In this document: one piece after another, positions 8,598 through 15,215 of the stretch
How positions within the stretch are numbered: position 1 is the stretch's first letter
Layout: the number at the start of each line of letters is the position of its first letter
Assembly (NCBI GenBank): GCA_042096095.1
Contig: JBELME010000011.1
Coordinates: 1-36,134 of the forward strand
Direction of reading: 5' to 3'
Length of the DNA: 36,134 nucleotides
DNA from: Enterovibrio sp042096095
GTDB taxonomy: Bacteria; Pseudomonadota; Gammaproteobacteria; Enterobacterales; Vibrionaceae
Position numbers and translations under genes: made by a program
Notes under the pieces: generated by a model
What the model was told of the DNA's origin: nothing
The model's database searches: none
What the model saw: only the letters and a program-made list of their open reading frames with translations

Positions 8598-8614
8598 TAG
8601 ATTTGATTCATCTA
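8598..8614. promoter_or_regulatory. Inverted repeat, possible operator before the ArsR-type gene
   Basis: TAGAT-7-ATCTA lies in an A/T-rich stretch (8575-8650) 43 bases before the ArsR-family gene. ArsR/SmtB proteins usually repress their own gene by binding such imperfect inverted repeats over the promoter. The evidence is position and symmetry only. Confidence 0.3.
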
Positions 8615-8656
8615 TGGGTAATTAGCTATATCTATAAAGAGTAATATTTTTAGGGG

Positions 8657-8980
8657 ATGAGTGTGGATAGCGGTTTGATTAATGACGCTAAAGAGGCCGC
8701 AGAAGTGCTGCGTATCCTTTCGCATCCAGAGCGATTGATTGTGCTTTGTCAGTTGCGAGAAGGCGAAAGGAATGTGTCTCAGCTTTTAGAAAATAGTACG
8801 TTGAGTCAATCCGCGTTTTCTCAGCACCTTACGGTACTGCGTCAAGCTAACCTTGTGACGACACGTAAATCGTCTCAATCGGTGTATTACAGTCTTGCGG
8901 CGCCAAAGGTGAAACACTTGATTGACGCGATTCAGAGCGCATGGTGTGAGCGACAAAACAAACGTACTCTAAAGAAATAA
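8657..8980 (+). CDS. ArsR/SmtB-family transcriptional regulator (HlyU/BigR-like)
   Basis: A protein of about 107 residues that is almost entirely one winged-helix domain. LRILSHPERLIVLCQLREGE is the opening helix pair of the ArsR fold, SQSAFSQHLTVLRQANLV the recognition helix, and TRKSSQSVYYSL the wing. The pattern is closest to the HlyU/BigR branch rather than metal sensors, because the CxC metal box (ELCVCDL type) is absent. Start uncertainty: the ATG at 8657 directly touches the AGGGG ribosome site (8652-8656), so the in-frame GTG at 8663, six bases away, may be the true start. Divergent from the yffB-dapE operon; the target is unknown. Confidence 0.88.
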   Translation: MSVDSGLINDAKEAAEVLRILSHPERLIVLCQLREGERNVSQLLENSTLSQSAFSQHLTVLRQANLVTTRKSSQSVYYSLAAPKVKHLIDAIQSAWCERQNKRTLKK

Positions 8981-9003
8981 CAGGCTTTTTCCGCGCTACC
9001 GTT

Positions 9004-9055
9004 ATATACCCAAACAAACTCTCGCTGAACAAGCATCTTGAGGTTGTTTGGTTAT
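9004..9055. repeat. Dispersed palindromic intergenic repeat, copy 2
   Basis: Arms ATACCCAAACAAACTC (9006-9021) and GAGGTTGTTTGGTTAT (9040-9055) flank an 18-base spacer that includes TCGCTGAACAAGCATCTT. It lies just after the ArsR-type gene. It shares GCATCTT-AGGTTGTTTGG with copies 1 and 3. Confidence 0.7.
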
Positions 9056-9185
9056 CGATGTAGAGATCACAACCTTCAATAACTGAAAGTTTGTATGCCA
9101 TTGAATACGTGTTCCTTTTGATCAAGCGCAATACCTCGATTGCATTTCGTTGAATAATGAAGACAGTGCATTTTAGGAGGTCTCA

Positions 9186-9467
9186 ATGGAACTGAATCCG
9201 GTTTTTGCAAGAAGACTGTATCTCGCAAGTCTTGTCGAAGAAATGGAACGCCCAAACGTTCCGCGCTTAATTGAAGCCACTGGCTGGCCACGTCGCACCA
9301 TTCAAGACGTGATCAAATCCTTGGCGGGATTGGGGATTGAGCTGGCATTTATTCAAGACGGCCGACGTCATAATGATGGCTACTATCGCCTCACTGACTG
9401 GGGACCGTTCAAACGCGAGTGGGTGGAAGAGCGTAAAGGCGATATTGTCTATACCTTGACCAGCTAA
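9186..9467 (+). CDS. Small winged-helix (HTH_43-type) protein
   Basis: A 93-residue protein with a perfect AGGAGG ribosome site (9176-9181). The sequence VPRLIEATGWPRRTIQDVIKSL is a helix-turn-helix, followed by a wing-like segment (DGRRHNDGYYRL), and it matches the HTH_43 winged-helix family known from vibrios and relatives. Presumably a DNA-binding regulator; the target is unknown. It starts 130 bases after repeat copy 2. A coding-like stretch in another frame begins at its 3' end (see 9437-9577), so its C-terminus may be altered by a frameshift. Confidence 0.75.
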   Translation: MELNPVFARRLYLASLVEEMERPNVPRLIEATGWPRRTIQDVIKSLAGLGIELAFIQDGRRHNDGYYRLTDWGPFKREWVEERKGDIVYTLTS

Positions 9468-9577
9468 TCGCAAAAGACAATGCCAAGTTAGTTGAAGATG
9501 CAGCTCGGCGACAAGAGAATGAACGCCAATCGTGTTTCCACAAATGTGCAGAACAAGATTGGGTCAAACCCATGTAA
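9437..9577 (+). pseudogene. Coding-like remnant overlapping and following the winged-helix gene
   Basis: In the frame offset by two from the winged-helix gene, 46 codons are open to a TAA at 9575-9577. From 9455 on they read like a real helical protein (LDQLIAKDNAKLVEDAARRQ, then ENERQSCFHKCAEQDW) with ordinary codon use, but no ATG, GTG or TTG is available in frame. A single missing base near 9450 would join it to the winged-helix protein and give about 131 residues. It may be a real C-terminal extension lost to an error or mutation, or the relic of another gene. From 9578 to the phaZ ribosome site at 9841 I see no gene. Confidence 0.35.
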
Positions 9578-9851
9578 ATGACGATCAGTCTGCCAGGCTG
9601 CAACTTCACGTTATTCTGCTCAACCCGCGTTAGGGTATGCCTCTTTCCCTTTGGGTGATGGGCCTATTGCGCGCTGAATGTCACTTTTCCTACCTCGTTT
9701 TTTCACGTTAATTCCTTTGGTTCTCCTTGCAAACCCAATGAAAATGGGCGTGCAATGTCCTGTTCCATTTCTGGTCTAGTATGTTAATTGCGTGACTACT
9801 CAATAAGTTATTGGGGCGTCATTTAAAGCGGTTAATGAAAAGGGTGGAAGG

Positions 9852-11081
9852 ATGCTTTATCAACTCAATGCTGCGTACATGGAATCGATTAAACCTCTGA
9901 ATAGCTGGGCCAAGTTTGTCCGTGATGTGAATGCGGCGCCGTGGAATGGTTTTCGAATGTTTTCAGCGAATCGGAGCTTTGATGCGTCGATGGAGTTGAT
10001 TGAGCGGCTCACTGACTGCTATGACGAACCCGCATGGGAGTTAGATTTCACGGAAATAGATGGCGAAAAAATTGCGATTCAATACAACGTCATTGCCAAC
10101 AAACCGTTTTGTAACCTGCTGCATTTTCGACGCAGTAAGGCCCAGCCCAATCAACCGCGCGTGCTGTTTGTCGCACCATTGTCAGGTCACTTTGCAACCC
10201 TGCTGCGCGGTACAATCCGCGAGTTTTTGCCTGATCACGATGTGTACGTTACCGACTGGCGCAATGCGCGTGATGTGCCCGTTTGTGATGGGGAGTTTCA
10301 TTTCGACGATTATGTTGACTATCTGATTGAGTTTCTCGAAATGCTGGGGCCTGATACGCATACAGTGGCGGTGTGTCAGCCATGTATTCCGCTGATGGTG
10401 GCCACATCCATTATGTCAGCGAAGAACAACCCTGCGACACCTGCCACCATGACCTTGATGGGCGGGCCTATTGATACCCGCATTAATCCAACAGAGGTGA
10501 ATGACTATGCCAGTGGGAAGGACGCTGAATGGTTTGAATCCAATGTGATTTGCACTGTGCCTGAAAACTTTGAAGGGGCGGGGCAATTGGTGTATCCAGG
10601 CTTTGTGCAATTATCCGGTTTTATGTCAATGAACCTCGATAGCCATGTGCAAAAGCATTTCAAGTTCTTTGATGATTTGATCAAAGGCGACGGTGACAAT
10701 GCAGAAGCACACCGTAAGTTTTACAACGAATACCTTGCGGTGATGGATCTGCCAGCGCACTACTATCTGGATACGATCAGAAAGGTCTTTTTAGAGCAAG
10801 ATCTGGCAAACAATACCATGACGTATCGCGGCGACGCGGTCGATATGGCGGACATTACGCGAACGGCCATTTTCACCATTGAAGGTGAGGTGGATGACAT
10901 TACAGGGCGAGGGCAAACGGCAGCCGCGCTCGATTTATGCCATAAACTGCCGAAATCTAAAAAGGCACATCTTGAACAAGAAGGCGTTGGGCATTATGGG
11001 ATTTTCAATGGTAGGCGTTATCGTGAATTCATTGCGCCAGCCATTAAAGCCTTTGTGAAAAAACACAAAGCGAGAAAGTAG
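9852..11081 (+). CDS. phaZ: Intracellular polyhydroxybutyrate depolymerase (PhaZ)
   Basis: A 409-residue alpha/beta-hydrolase of the intracellular PHB depolymerase family, which mobilises carbon stored in PHB granules. The nucleophile is a cysteine, not a serine: AVCQPCIP places it at Cys175, as in the Cupriavidus PhaZa1 family. Asp348/349 in EGEVDDITG and His381 in GVGHYGIFNG complete the triad. Length is typical. No signal peptide, consistent with a cytoplasmic enzyme. AGGG at 9841-9844 is the probable ribosome site. No PHB synthase or phasin gene is nearby, so it is a single-gene unit ending at the terminator at 11106. Confidence 0.92.
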   Translation: MLYQLNAAYMESIKPLNSWAKFVRDVNAAPWNGFRMFSANRSFDASMELIERLTDCYDEPAWELDFTEIDGEKIAIQYNVIANKPFCNLLHFRRSKAQPNQPRVLFVAPLSGHFATLLRGTIREFLPDHDVYVTDWRNARDVPVCDGEFHFDDYVDYLIEFLEMLGPDTHTVAVCQPCIPLMVATSIMSAKNNPATPATMTLMGGPIDTRINPTEVNDYASGKDAEWFESNVICTVPENFEGAGQLVYPGFVQLSGFMSMNLDSHVQKHFKFFDDLIKGDGDNAEAHRKFYNEYLAVMDLPAHYYLDTIRKVFLEQDLANNTMTYRGDAVDMADITRTAIFTIEGEVDDITGRGQTAAALDLCHKLPKSKKAHLEQEGVGHYGIFNGRRYREFIAPAIKAFVKKHKARK

Positions 11082-11105
11082 AACGTCAGGGTGAAAATAG
11101 AAAGG

Positions 11106-11142
11106 GAACGGTCAGTCTACCGAGTTGACTGACCGTTTTTTA
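11106..11142. terminator. Terminator between phaZ and the YjbR-type gene
   Basis: An 11-bp perfect stem (AACGGTCAGTC at 11107-11117 with its complement at 11127-11137) is followed by a T tract. It overlaps the stop codon of the convergent YjbR-family gene. Confidence 0.85.
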
Positions 11143-11502
11143 TTGCGTGTCTAGCGTGCTTTCTTGCCTCAATGCCTTTTGAACATATTTGGGCAGTTTA
11201 TCCACCACCAAATGCCAAGATTGGGAAATGAGGGCTTGAAGCTCAACGGTTGGAAGTGGGCAGGTGTCGCCAAATTCTATCCAGCCAACACGGGCAAGGT
11301 GCGGTGCAGGACGGCAGCCTGGTATGTCTGCCATCATCAAGAAATGCTCATCAGGCACTTTGCAGGCCATTTTGTTACCGTCATAGAAAATGCACACCAT
11401 TTTTGTTTTGTGCACGCTATACACCTCAACACCGCCCCACTTTACGTCGAAACGAATGCCTATGAGGGCATCACAATGCGCTTTTAATGCTGCGATATCC
11501 AT
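11140..11502 (-). CDS. MmcQ/YjbR family protein
   Basis: A 120-residue protein with the compact YjbR (CyaY-like fold) pattern: a beta strand with FDVKWGGVEVYSVHKTKMV, then GNKMACKVPDEHFLMM, then the conserved GCRPAPHLARVGWIEF segment. Family members are described as DNA-binding-like proteins, but the true role is not known. It ends inside the terminator shared with phaZ. The downstream genes on the minus strand (DUF1499, DUF2956) lie upstream in transcription and may form one loose unit with it. Confidence 0.85.
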   Translation of the reverse strand: MDIAALKAHCDALIGIRFDVKWGGVEVYSVHKTKMVCIFYDGNKMACKVPDEHFLMMADIPGCRPAPHLARVGWIEFGDTCPLPTVELQALISQSWHLVVDKLPKYVQKALRQESTLDTQ

Positions 11503-11529
11503 GTCTATGTCGGTTGCCTATTCCAGTGC

Positions 11530-11970
11530 TTATAAGATCAAGCCAGCTTCTTTTAGGCTTTGGCGTAACGCTTCAGCACGTTTGCGGTTTGCACTGAAAT
11601 CAGAGTAACCCACGCGAGACTCTGAACGCACAATCAGATTGTCACCATCGATACGCAACTCAAGATCATCAACGAAACGGAAGACACGGCTCACTGATTC
11701 AATGCGTGCGTAGTCTTTTGCGCGATCACCCGAGCGAGAGCCCGGCAGCGTCAGAGCGACTTCGATAATTTGCGAGATCGTGACATCGTCAGACGCGAGG
11801 GTGAAGGGCGCTAACTGGAAATCCTCACGATCATCAAGTGTGGATACACAGTTTGGCTTATCACCACAGGGCGTGAGCGATTTGTCTTTCATGGCGTTAT
11901 CTCCTTGAGCGCAACCGACGGATAGCAAAAGTCCAAGGCTTATGAGTGAGCCAATGATTGTTTTTTTCAT
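11530..11970 (-). CDS. DUF1499 family lipoprotein
   Basis: A 146-residue protein that starts with a lipoprotein signal (MKKTIIGSLISLGLLLSVGC; lipobox LSVGC with the lipidated Cys20). The mature part has PCGDKPNCVST, the conserved N-terminal motif of DUF1499, and a C-terminal block of strands and helices (RVFRFVDDLELRI; RSESRVGYSDF). DUF1499 proteins are common periplasmic or membrane-anchored proteins of unknown function. The start at 11970 is set by the signal peptide and GGAAGG four bases upstream; the frame is open 28 more codons. It lies 23 bases after the DUF2956 gene. Confidence 0.85.
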   Translation of the reverse strand: MKKTIIGSLISLGLLLSVGCAQGDNAMKDKSLTPCGDKPNCVSTLDDREDFQLAPFTLASDDVTISQIIEVALTLPGSRSGDRAKDYARIESVSRVFRFVDDLELRIDGDNLIVRSESRVGYSDFSANRKRAEALRQSLKEAGLIL

Positions 11971-11993
11971 AGGGCCTTCCTTGTAGGGGCTTC

Positions 11994-12353
11994 TTAGCGA
12001 GCGATAAAGTGATAGGTGGCAAACCCAAGCCAACTCACCACGAGCAATACCCAAGGTAGGGGAGATGTGCGTGTTGAGTTGCTGTGCGATACCACGACTT
12101 CGCGATCAGCTTGCTGAGATTGTTCACCTGCGTTCTTTGCTTTGATTTGTTTCTTATGTTCTTTGTCACGATCTCGTGCTTTGGCTTTTTGGTGTTTTTT
12201 ATAAAGCGCGATCCCTTTTTCAATACCTTGTGCAATGAGCTTAGTTTGCTCCTTTGATTGCCCAGGCTTTTGCGTTGCTTTTGCGATTTTCATCGCTTCA
12301 TTTTGCGTCTCTGGAGACGGAGTTGGATTGCTCATCATACTGTTCTTGTTCAT
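11994..12353 (-). CDS. DUF2956 family protein
   Basis: About 119 residues. The N-terminal part (PSPETQNEAMKIAKATQKPG, then QSKEQTKLIAQGIEKGI) is the signature of DUF2956, a gammaproteobacterial family of unknown function. A very basic Lys/Gln-rich middle is followed by one C-terminal membrane helix (about the last 20 residues, PLPWVLLVVSWLGFATYHF), so it is probably tail-anchored with the basic part in the cytoplasm. Start choice is unsure: the ATG at 12353 is only about five bases from the expected transcription start, so the ATGs at 12338 or 12335 (MSNPTPSPETQ) may be used. Confidence 0.8.
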   Translation of the reverse strand: MNKNSMMSNPTPSPETQNEAMKIAKATQKPGQSKEQTKLIAQGIEKGIALYKKHQKAKARDRDKEHKKQIKAKNAGEQSQQADREVVVSHSNSTRTSPLPWVLLVVSWLGFATYHFIAR

Positions 12354-12365
12354 TTGTTGGACTGA

Positions 12366-12371
12366 ATTATA
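12366..12371 (-). promoter_or_regulatory. Perfect -10 element before the DUF2956 gene
   Basis: On the minus strand TATAAT lies 12 bases before the first ATG of the DUF2956 gene. The -35 region at the 17-base distance is poor (TCGTGG), so the promoter is supported mainly by the -10 hexamer. Confidence 0.45.
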
Positions 12372-12492
12372 CCTTTGATAACAATATGCCACGAAACCAA
12401 AATCCACTATTCGTGTCAAAGTTCCAAATATAGGAATAAAGAGACACCGATATGCTGATGGTGAGCGTCAGTGGTACTGCGGTTACGTGACG

Positions 12493-12540
12493 ATGTCCCC
12501 AAACTCTGTGAATCTTGCATCTTCAGGTTGTTTGGGTGTA
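12493..12540. repeat. Dispersed palindromic intergenic repeat, copy 3 (left arm decayed)
   Basis: The right half TTGCATCTTCAGGTTGTTTGGGT (split: TTGCATCTTCAGG then TTGTTTGGGT) is identical to copy 1 apart from a base at the edge, while the left arm (12495-12506, GTCCCCAAACTC) matches only partly. The surrounding gene-free stretch 12372-12708 also holds an 8-bp hairpin (12578-12585 with 12600-12607) without a T tract, and no convincing gene. Confidence 0.6.
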
Positions 12541-12708
12541 AATGTGACGCACATTAAATCCTGCATTGAAACTGCCTGCGCTGACCCGCAATTTTGTGCG
12601 TCAGCGCTATGCCATCCGTGTGAATATTGAGACAGTGAATGCGTGGTTGATGAACATTGTTTTATTAGCCATGTCAACGTTAATAGGGTCGGTGACCCTA
12701 AGACATGA

Positions 12709-13197
12709 ATGAATACGCTTTTGTACCAATCACCTGATTATTTCGACAAACATGGCAATGCCAAACCCGCGCTTTTTTTCTGGCTCGCGTGTATTTTTCT
12801 CGCGAGAGCCTGGATTGTGTTTGTTGTTGCTGGCGTAAGCCGCGAACAAGGCGCAGATTTGCTTGCCTTGATTTACCCAAACCACGACGCCCTCTATTTG
12901 GGGTTAGCGGTTGGTTTTCCTTCCGTCGCGTTGATGTTGATGGCAGGAAACCTGCATCGATACCCGAGGGTGATAGAACGTGTTTGGCATTGGGGAAGAG
13001 CCATTTTATTAGCAGCGTTTAGCTGTGATTTAGTACTACAAATTAAGCATTTAATTGTTGGGCACTGGCGCTTTCATTGGAGCAGTGCGGTGACATTACT
13101 GATTGCGCTTTGGCTCGTCATCTACTTATTAAGAAGCCGCCGCATTCAGTTTCTATTTGCTTCTCCGATTTACCGAGAAACAGAAAGAGAAAAATAA
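12709..13197 (+). CDS. DUF2919 (YfeZ-like) inner-membrane protein
   Basis: A 162-residue polytopic protein with about four membrane segments (around residues 22-44, 62-80, 100-112 and 122-142). The opening YQSPDYFDKHGNAKPALFFW, in which a short polar head leads into the first helix, matches the DUF2919 family that includes E. coli YfeZ. The function is unknown. E. coli yfeZ lies close to the Dyp peroxidase gene yfeX, and the same neighbourhood appears here. The ribosome site is weak. The stop codon overlaps the start of the next gene (TAATG). Confidence 0.8.
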   Translation: MNTLLYQSPDYFDKHGNAKPALFFWLACIFLARAWIVFVVAGVSREQGADLLALIYPNHDALYLGLAVGFPSVALMLMAGNLHRYPRVIERVWHWGRAILLAAFSCDLVLQIKHLIVGHWRFHWSSAVTLLIALWLVIYLLRSRRIQFLFASPIYRETEREK

Positions 13198-13592
13198 TGA
13201 ACGAGTGGAAGAAAGGCCTTGTCCTGTTTAGCGCAATGCTTAGCCCGTTAGCCATGGCTGACTGGCAAGTCGACGTGAACTTCGAAATTGACCGCGCGGG
13301 TAAACATCAACGTGCGCAAAGCTCGGTGTCGCTGATTCCGGGTGAAGAAACCATTTTGTTTGAAAACAGCCAACAGCAAGGTGCATTGATCGGCAAAGCC
13401 GAATTGCTTGAAGTGACGGCAGATGAAGTCAAAATCTCCCTGCTTATCCAAGAACAATGCGACGATGGCAATTGGCGCACGATTATGTCACCCGTTGTGC
13501 AGGCAGGATTGAACACACCCACGTCCATCGAGTGTGCGAATACACAACGCGACGAATTGGCATCATTGAAAGTGGAAATAACGTCCGTTTAA
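13197..13592 (+). CDS. Putative periplasmic protein, function unknown
   Basis: A 131-residue protein. The N-terminus has a classic Sec signal (MNEWKKGLVLFSAMLSPLAMA) with a likely cut after Ala21, so the mature protein of about 110 residues is probably periplasmic. It looks all-beta, with two cysteines (in EQCDDGNW and SIECAN) that could form a disulfide. I do not recognise a family. The start at 13197 is chosen because the ATG overlaps the stop of the DUF2919 gene (TAATG) and yields the signal peptide; translational coupling to the membrane protein suggests the two work together. Confidence 0.75.
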   Translation: MNEWKKGLVLFSAMLSPLAMADWQVDVNFEIDRAGKHQRAQSSVSLIPGEETILFENSQQQGALIGKAELLEVTADEVKISLLIQEQCDDGNWRTIMSPVVQAGLNTPTSIECANTQRDELASLKVEITSV

Positions 13593-13715
13593 TCATCATC
13601 TCGTCAAGTTTCCAGATCTAGGACAAAGTCTATGCGTTTCTCTGCTACTATGCTTGAAATTTTGGCGCTATCAGACTTAAGAAGCTGAAAGAGCTGTATT
13701 TATCTGGAGGTAACA

Positions 13716-14615
13716 ATGGCGGTATCCCAGCCAGCAATCGTGGCCGACGCAGGGCCATTTGCACTGTACGTATTGTTCAAAGTCACGGGTTCAGCGTCTG
13801 CTGTTCTTGGGCGCTCTCGTGACGTGCATGCGCTTGTTGATGACATTAACTCCAACCAGCCTGGCAGTAACATGAAAGCAGCCGTGTCGTTCACACCTGC
13901 ATTTTGCCAAGCCAATAACATCGTAACCCCTGACGATTTCACGCCTTTCAAAGCACTTGGTGAGGGTGACACTCATGCGCCAGCAACGGATTGTGATGTG
14001 TTGTTGCACGTGCACTCAACACGTCATGACCTGAACTTCTATTTACTTAGAAAGTTCCTTGAAAACATCGGTTCAGACGTGACGGTTGTGGATGAAACCT
14101 ATGGTTACCGTTACTTGGATTCTCGTGACATGACGGGTTTCATTGATGGAACGGAAAACCCTGAAGGCGAAGAAGACCGTCGTGCTGTGGCCATCATTGC
14201 TGATGGTGAATGTGCAGGTGGCAGCGTGGTCATGATGCAGCGCTACGTTCACCGTCTAAATGCGTGGGAACCTCTGTCAGTCAAACAGCAAGAGAAAATC
14301 ATTGGGCGTACCAAACCTGACTCTATCGAGTTGGATGATGTGCCTGCGACATCACACGTAGGACGTGTTGATATCAAAGAAGACGGCAAAGGCCTGAAAA
14401 TGGTCAGACATAGCCTGCCGTATGGCTCGGTGTCAGGTGATCACGGCTTGCTGTTTATCGCGTACTGCCACACGCAGCATGTTCACAAAACGATGCTAGA
14501 AAGCATGTTCGGTGAGCGCGATGGTAAAACAGACATGATGCTGCGCTTCACTACGCCAGTGACAGGCGCGTATTTCTTCGCTCCGTCGATGGAAGCATTA
14601 AGCAAAATTGCGTAA
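13716..14615 (+). CDS. yfeX: Dyp-type heme peroxidase (YfeX-like)
   Basis: A 299-residue cytoplasmic dye-decolorizing peroxidase. The family signature GFIDGTENP (141-149) supplies the distal Asp144. His214 in TSHVGRVD is the proximal heme ligand and Arg231 in MVRHSLPYG the distal arginine, the same set as in E. coli YfeX. These enzymes oxidise porphyrinogens or other substrates with hydrogen peroxide; the natural substrate is unsettled. No Tat signal is present, unlike EfeB. GGAGG precedes the ATG at good distance. It is followed by a strong terminator. Confidence 0.93.
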   Translation: MAVSQPAIVADAGPFALYVLFKVTGSASAVLGRSRDVHALVDDINSNQPGSNMKAAVSFTPAFCQANNIVTPDDFTPFKALGEGDTHAPATDCDVLLHVHSTRHDLNFYLLRKFLENIGSDVTVVDETYGYRYLDSRDMTGFIDGTENPEGEEDRRAVAIIADGECAGGSVVMMQRYVHRLNAWEPLSVKQQEKIIGRTKPDSIELDDVPATSHVGRVDIKEDGKGLKMVRHSLPYGSVSGDHGLLFIAYCHTQHVHKTMLESMFGERDGKTDMMLRFTTPVTGAYFFAPSMEALSKIA

Positions 14616-14635
14616 TTTATTGATGCAATTTAGAG

Positions 14636-14672
14636 AACAAAAAGCACTGCCAATTGGCGGTGCTTTTTTTTT
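14636..14672 (+). terminator. Terminator after the Dyp peroxidase gene
   Basis: Stem AAAAGCACTGCC/GGCGGTGCTTTT (one G-U pair) with an AATT loop and a run of nine T. Confidence 0.9.
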
Positions 14673-14903
14673 GTTTTTTGAAAGAAGGAAAGCGCGGAAA
14701 CCCTCGGAACTGCGGTGGGTGGCAGCGGGTTTTTTCTTTGAACTGTGACTGATGCAGAACAATCATTTTCGCTAAGTTTGACCACGCTTTGCTTTTGCGA
14801 CAGACCATAAAAATGTCCAGTGAAACTCCCTCGACGCACCCTCATTCAGTGTGGTGATCTTCAGGGTAATAACGTTATAAAAACAGACGTGCTGGAGAAG
14901 ATC

Positions 14904-15215
14904 ATGAACATTGTTGCCATTACTGCCTGCCCTTCAGGTGTTGCCCATACTTATATGGCTGCTGAATCATTAGAACAAGCGGCGATTGCGCGCGGTTGGA
15001 CCATTAAGGTTGAAACCCAAGGTGCGCTGGGTGCGGAAAATGAAATCACATCAGACGATGTACAAAACGCCGATGCGGTCATCGTCACAACGGACATCGA
15101 ATTAGCGGGAATGTCTCGCTTTGATGGCAAAACCATCAACGAAACAACGGTGAAAAAACTGGTGGTGAATGCTGCTGAAATACTTGATGCAGCTTGCGAC
15201 GTAGCGGTGGCCTAA
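14904..15215 (+). CDS. Orphan PTS fructose-type EIIB
   Basis: A 103-residue stand-alone EIIB domain of the fructose/mannitol PTS class. The phosphorylated cysteine is Cys9 in VAITACPSGVAHTYMA, the exact family motif, so the protein should be active as a phosphocarrier. It resembles the EIIB part of the EIIBC protein encoded at 21857-23419 (both have the VKVETQG segment) but is clearly a diverged paralogue. GGAG at 14893 fixes the start at 14904; the open frame reaches further upstream. No EIIC follows it; its stop overlaps the start of the beta-mannosidase gene. It may feed the EIIC encoded 6 kb away, or regulate by phosphorylation state. Confidence 0.9.
   Translation: MNIVAITACPSGVAHTYMAAESLEQAAIARGWTIKVETQGALGAENEITSDDVQNADAVIVTTDIELAGMSRFDGKTINETTVKKLVVNAAEILDAACDVAVA

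Noticed and set aside
12493..12630. A 45-codon cysteine-rich open frame starting inside repeat copy 3, microcin-like at first glance
   Set aside because: No ribosome site, the first third is repeat sequence, and the cysteines come from a GC-rich hairpin region; probably chance.
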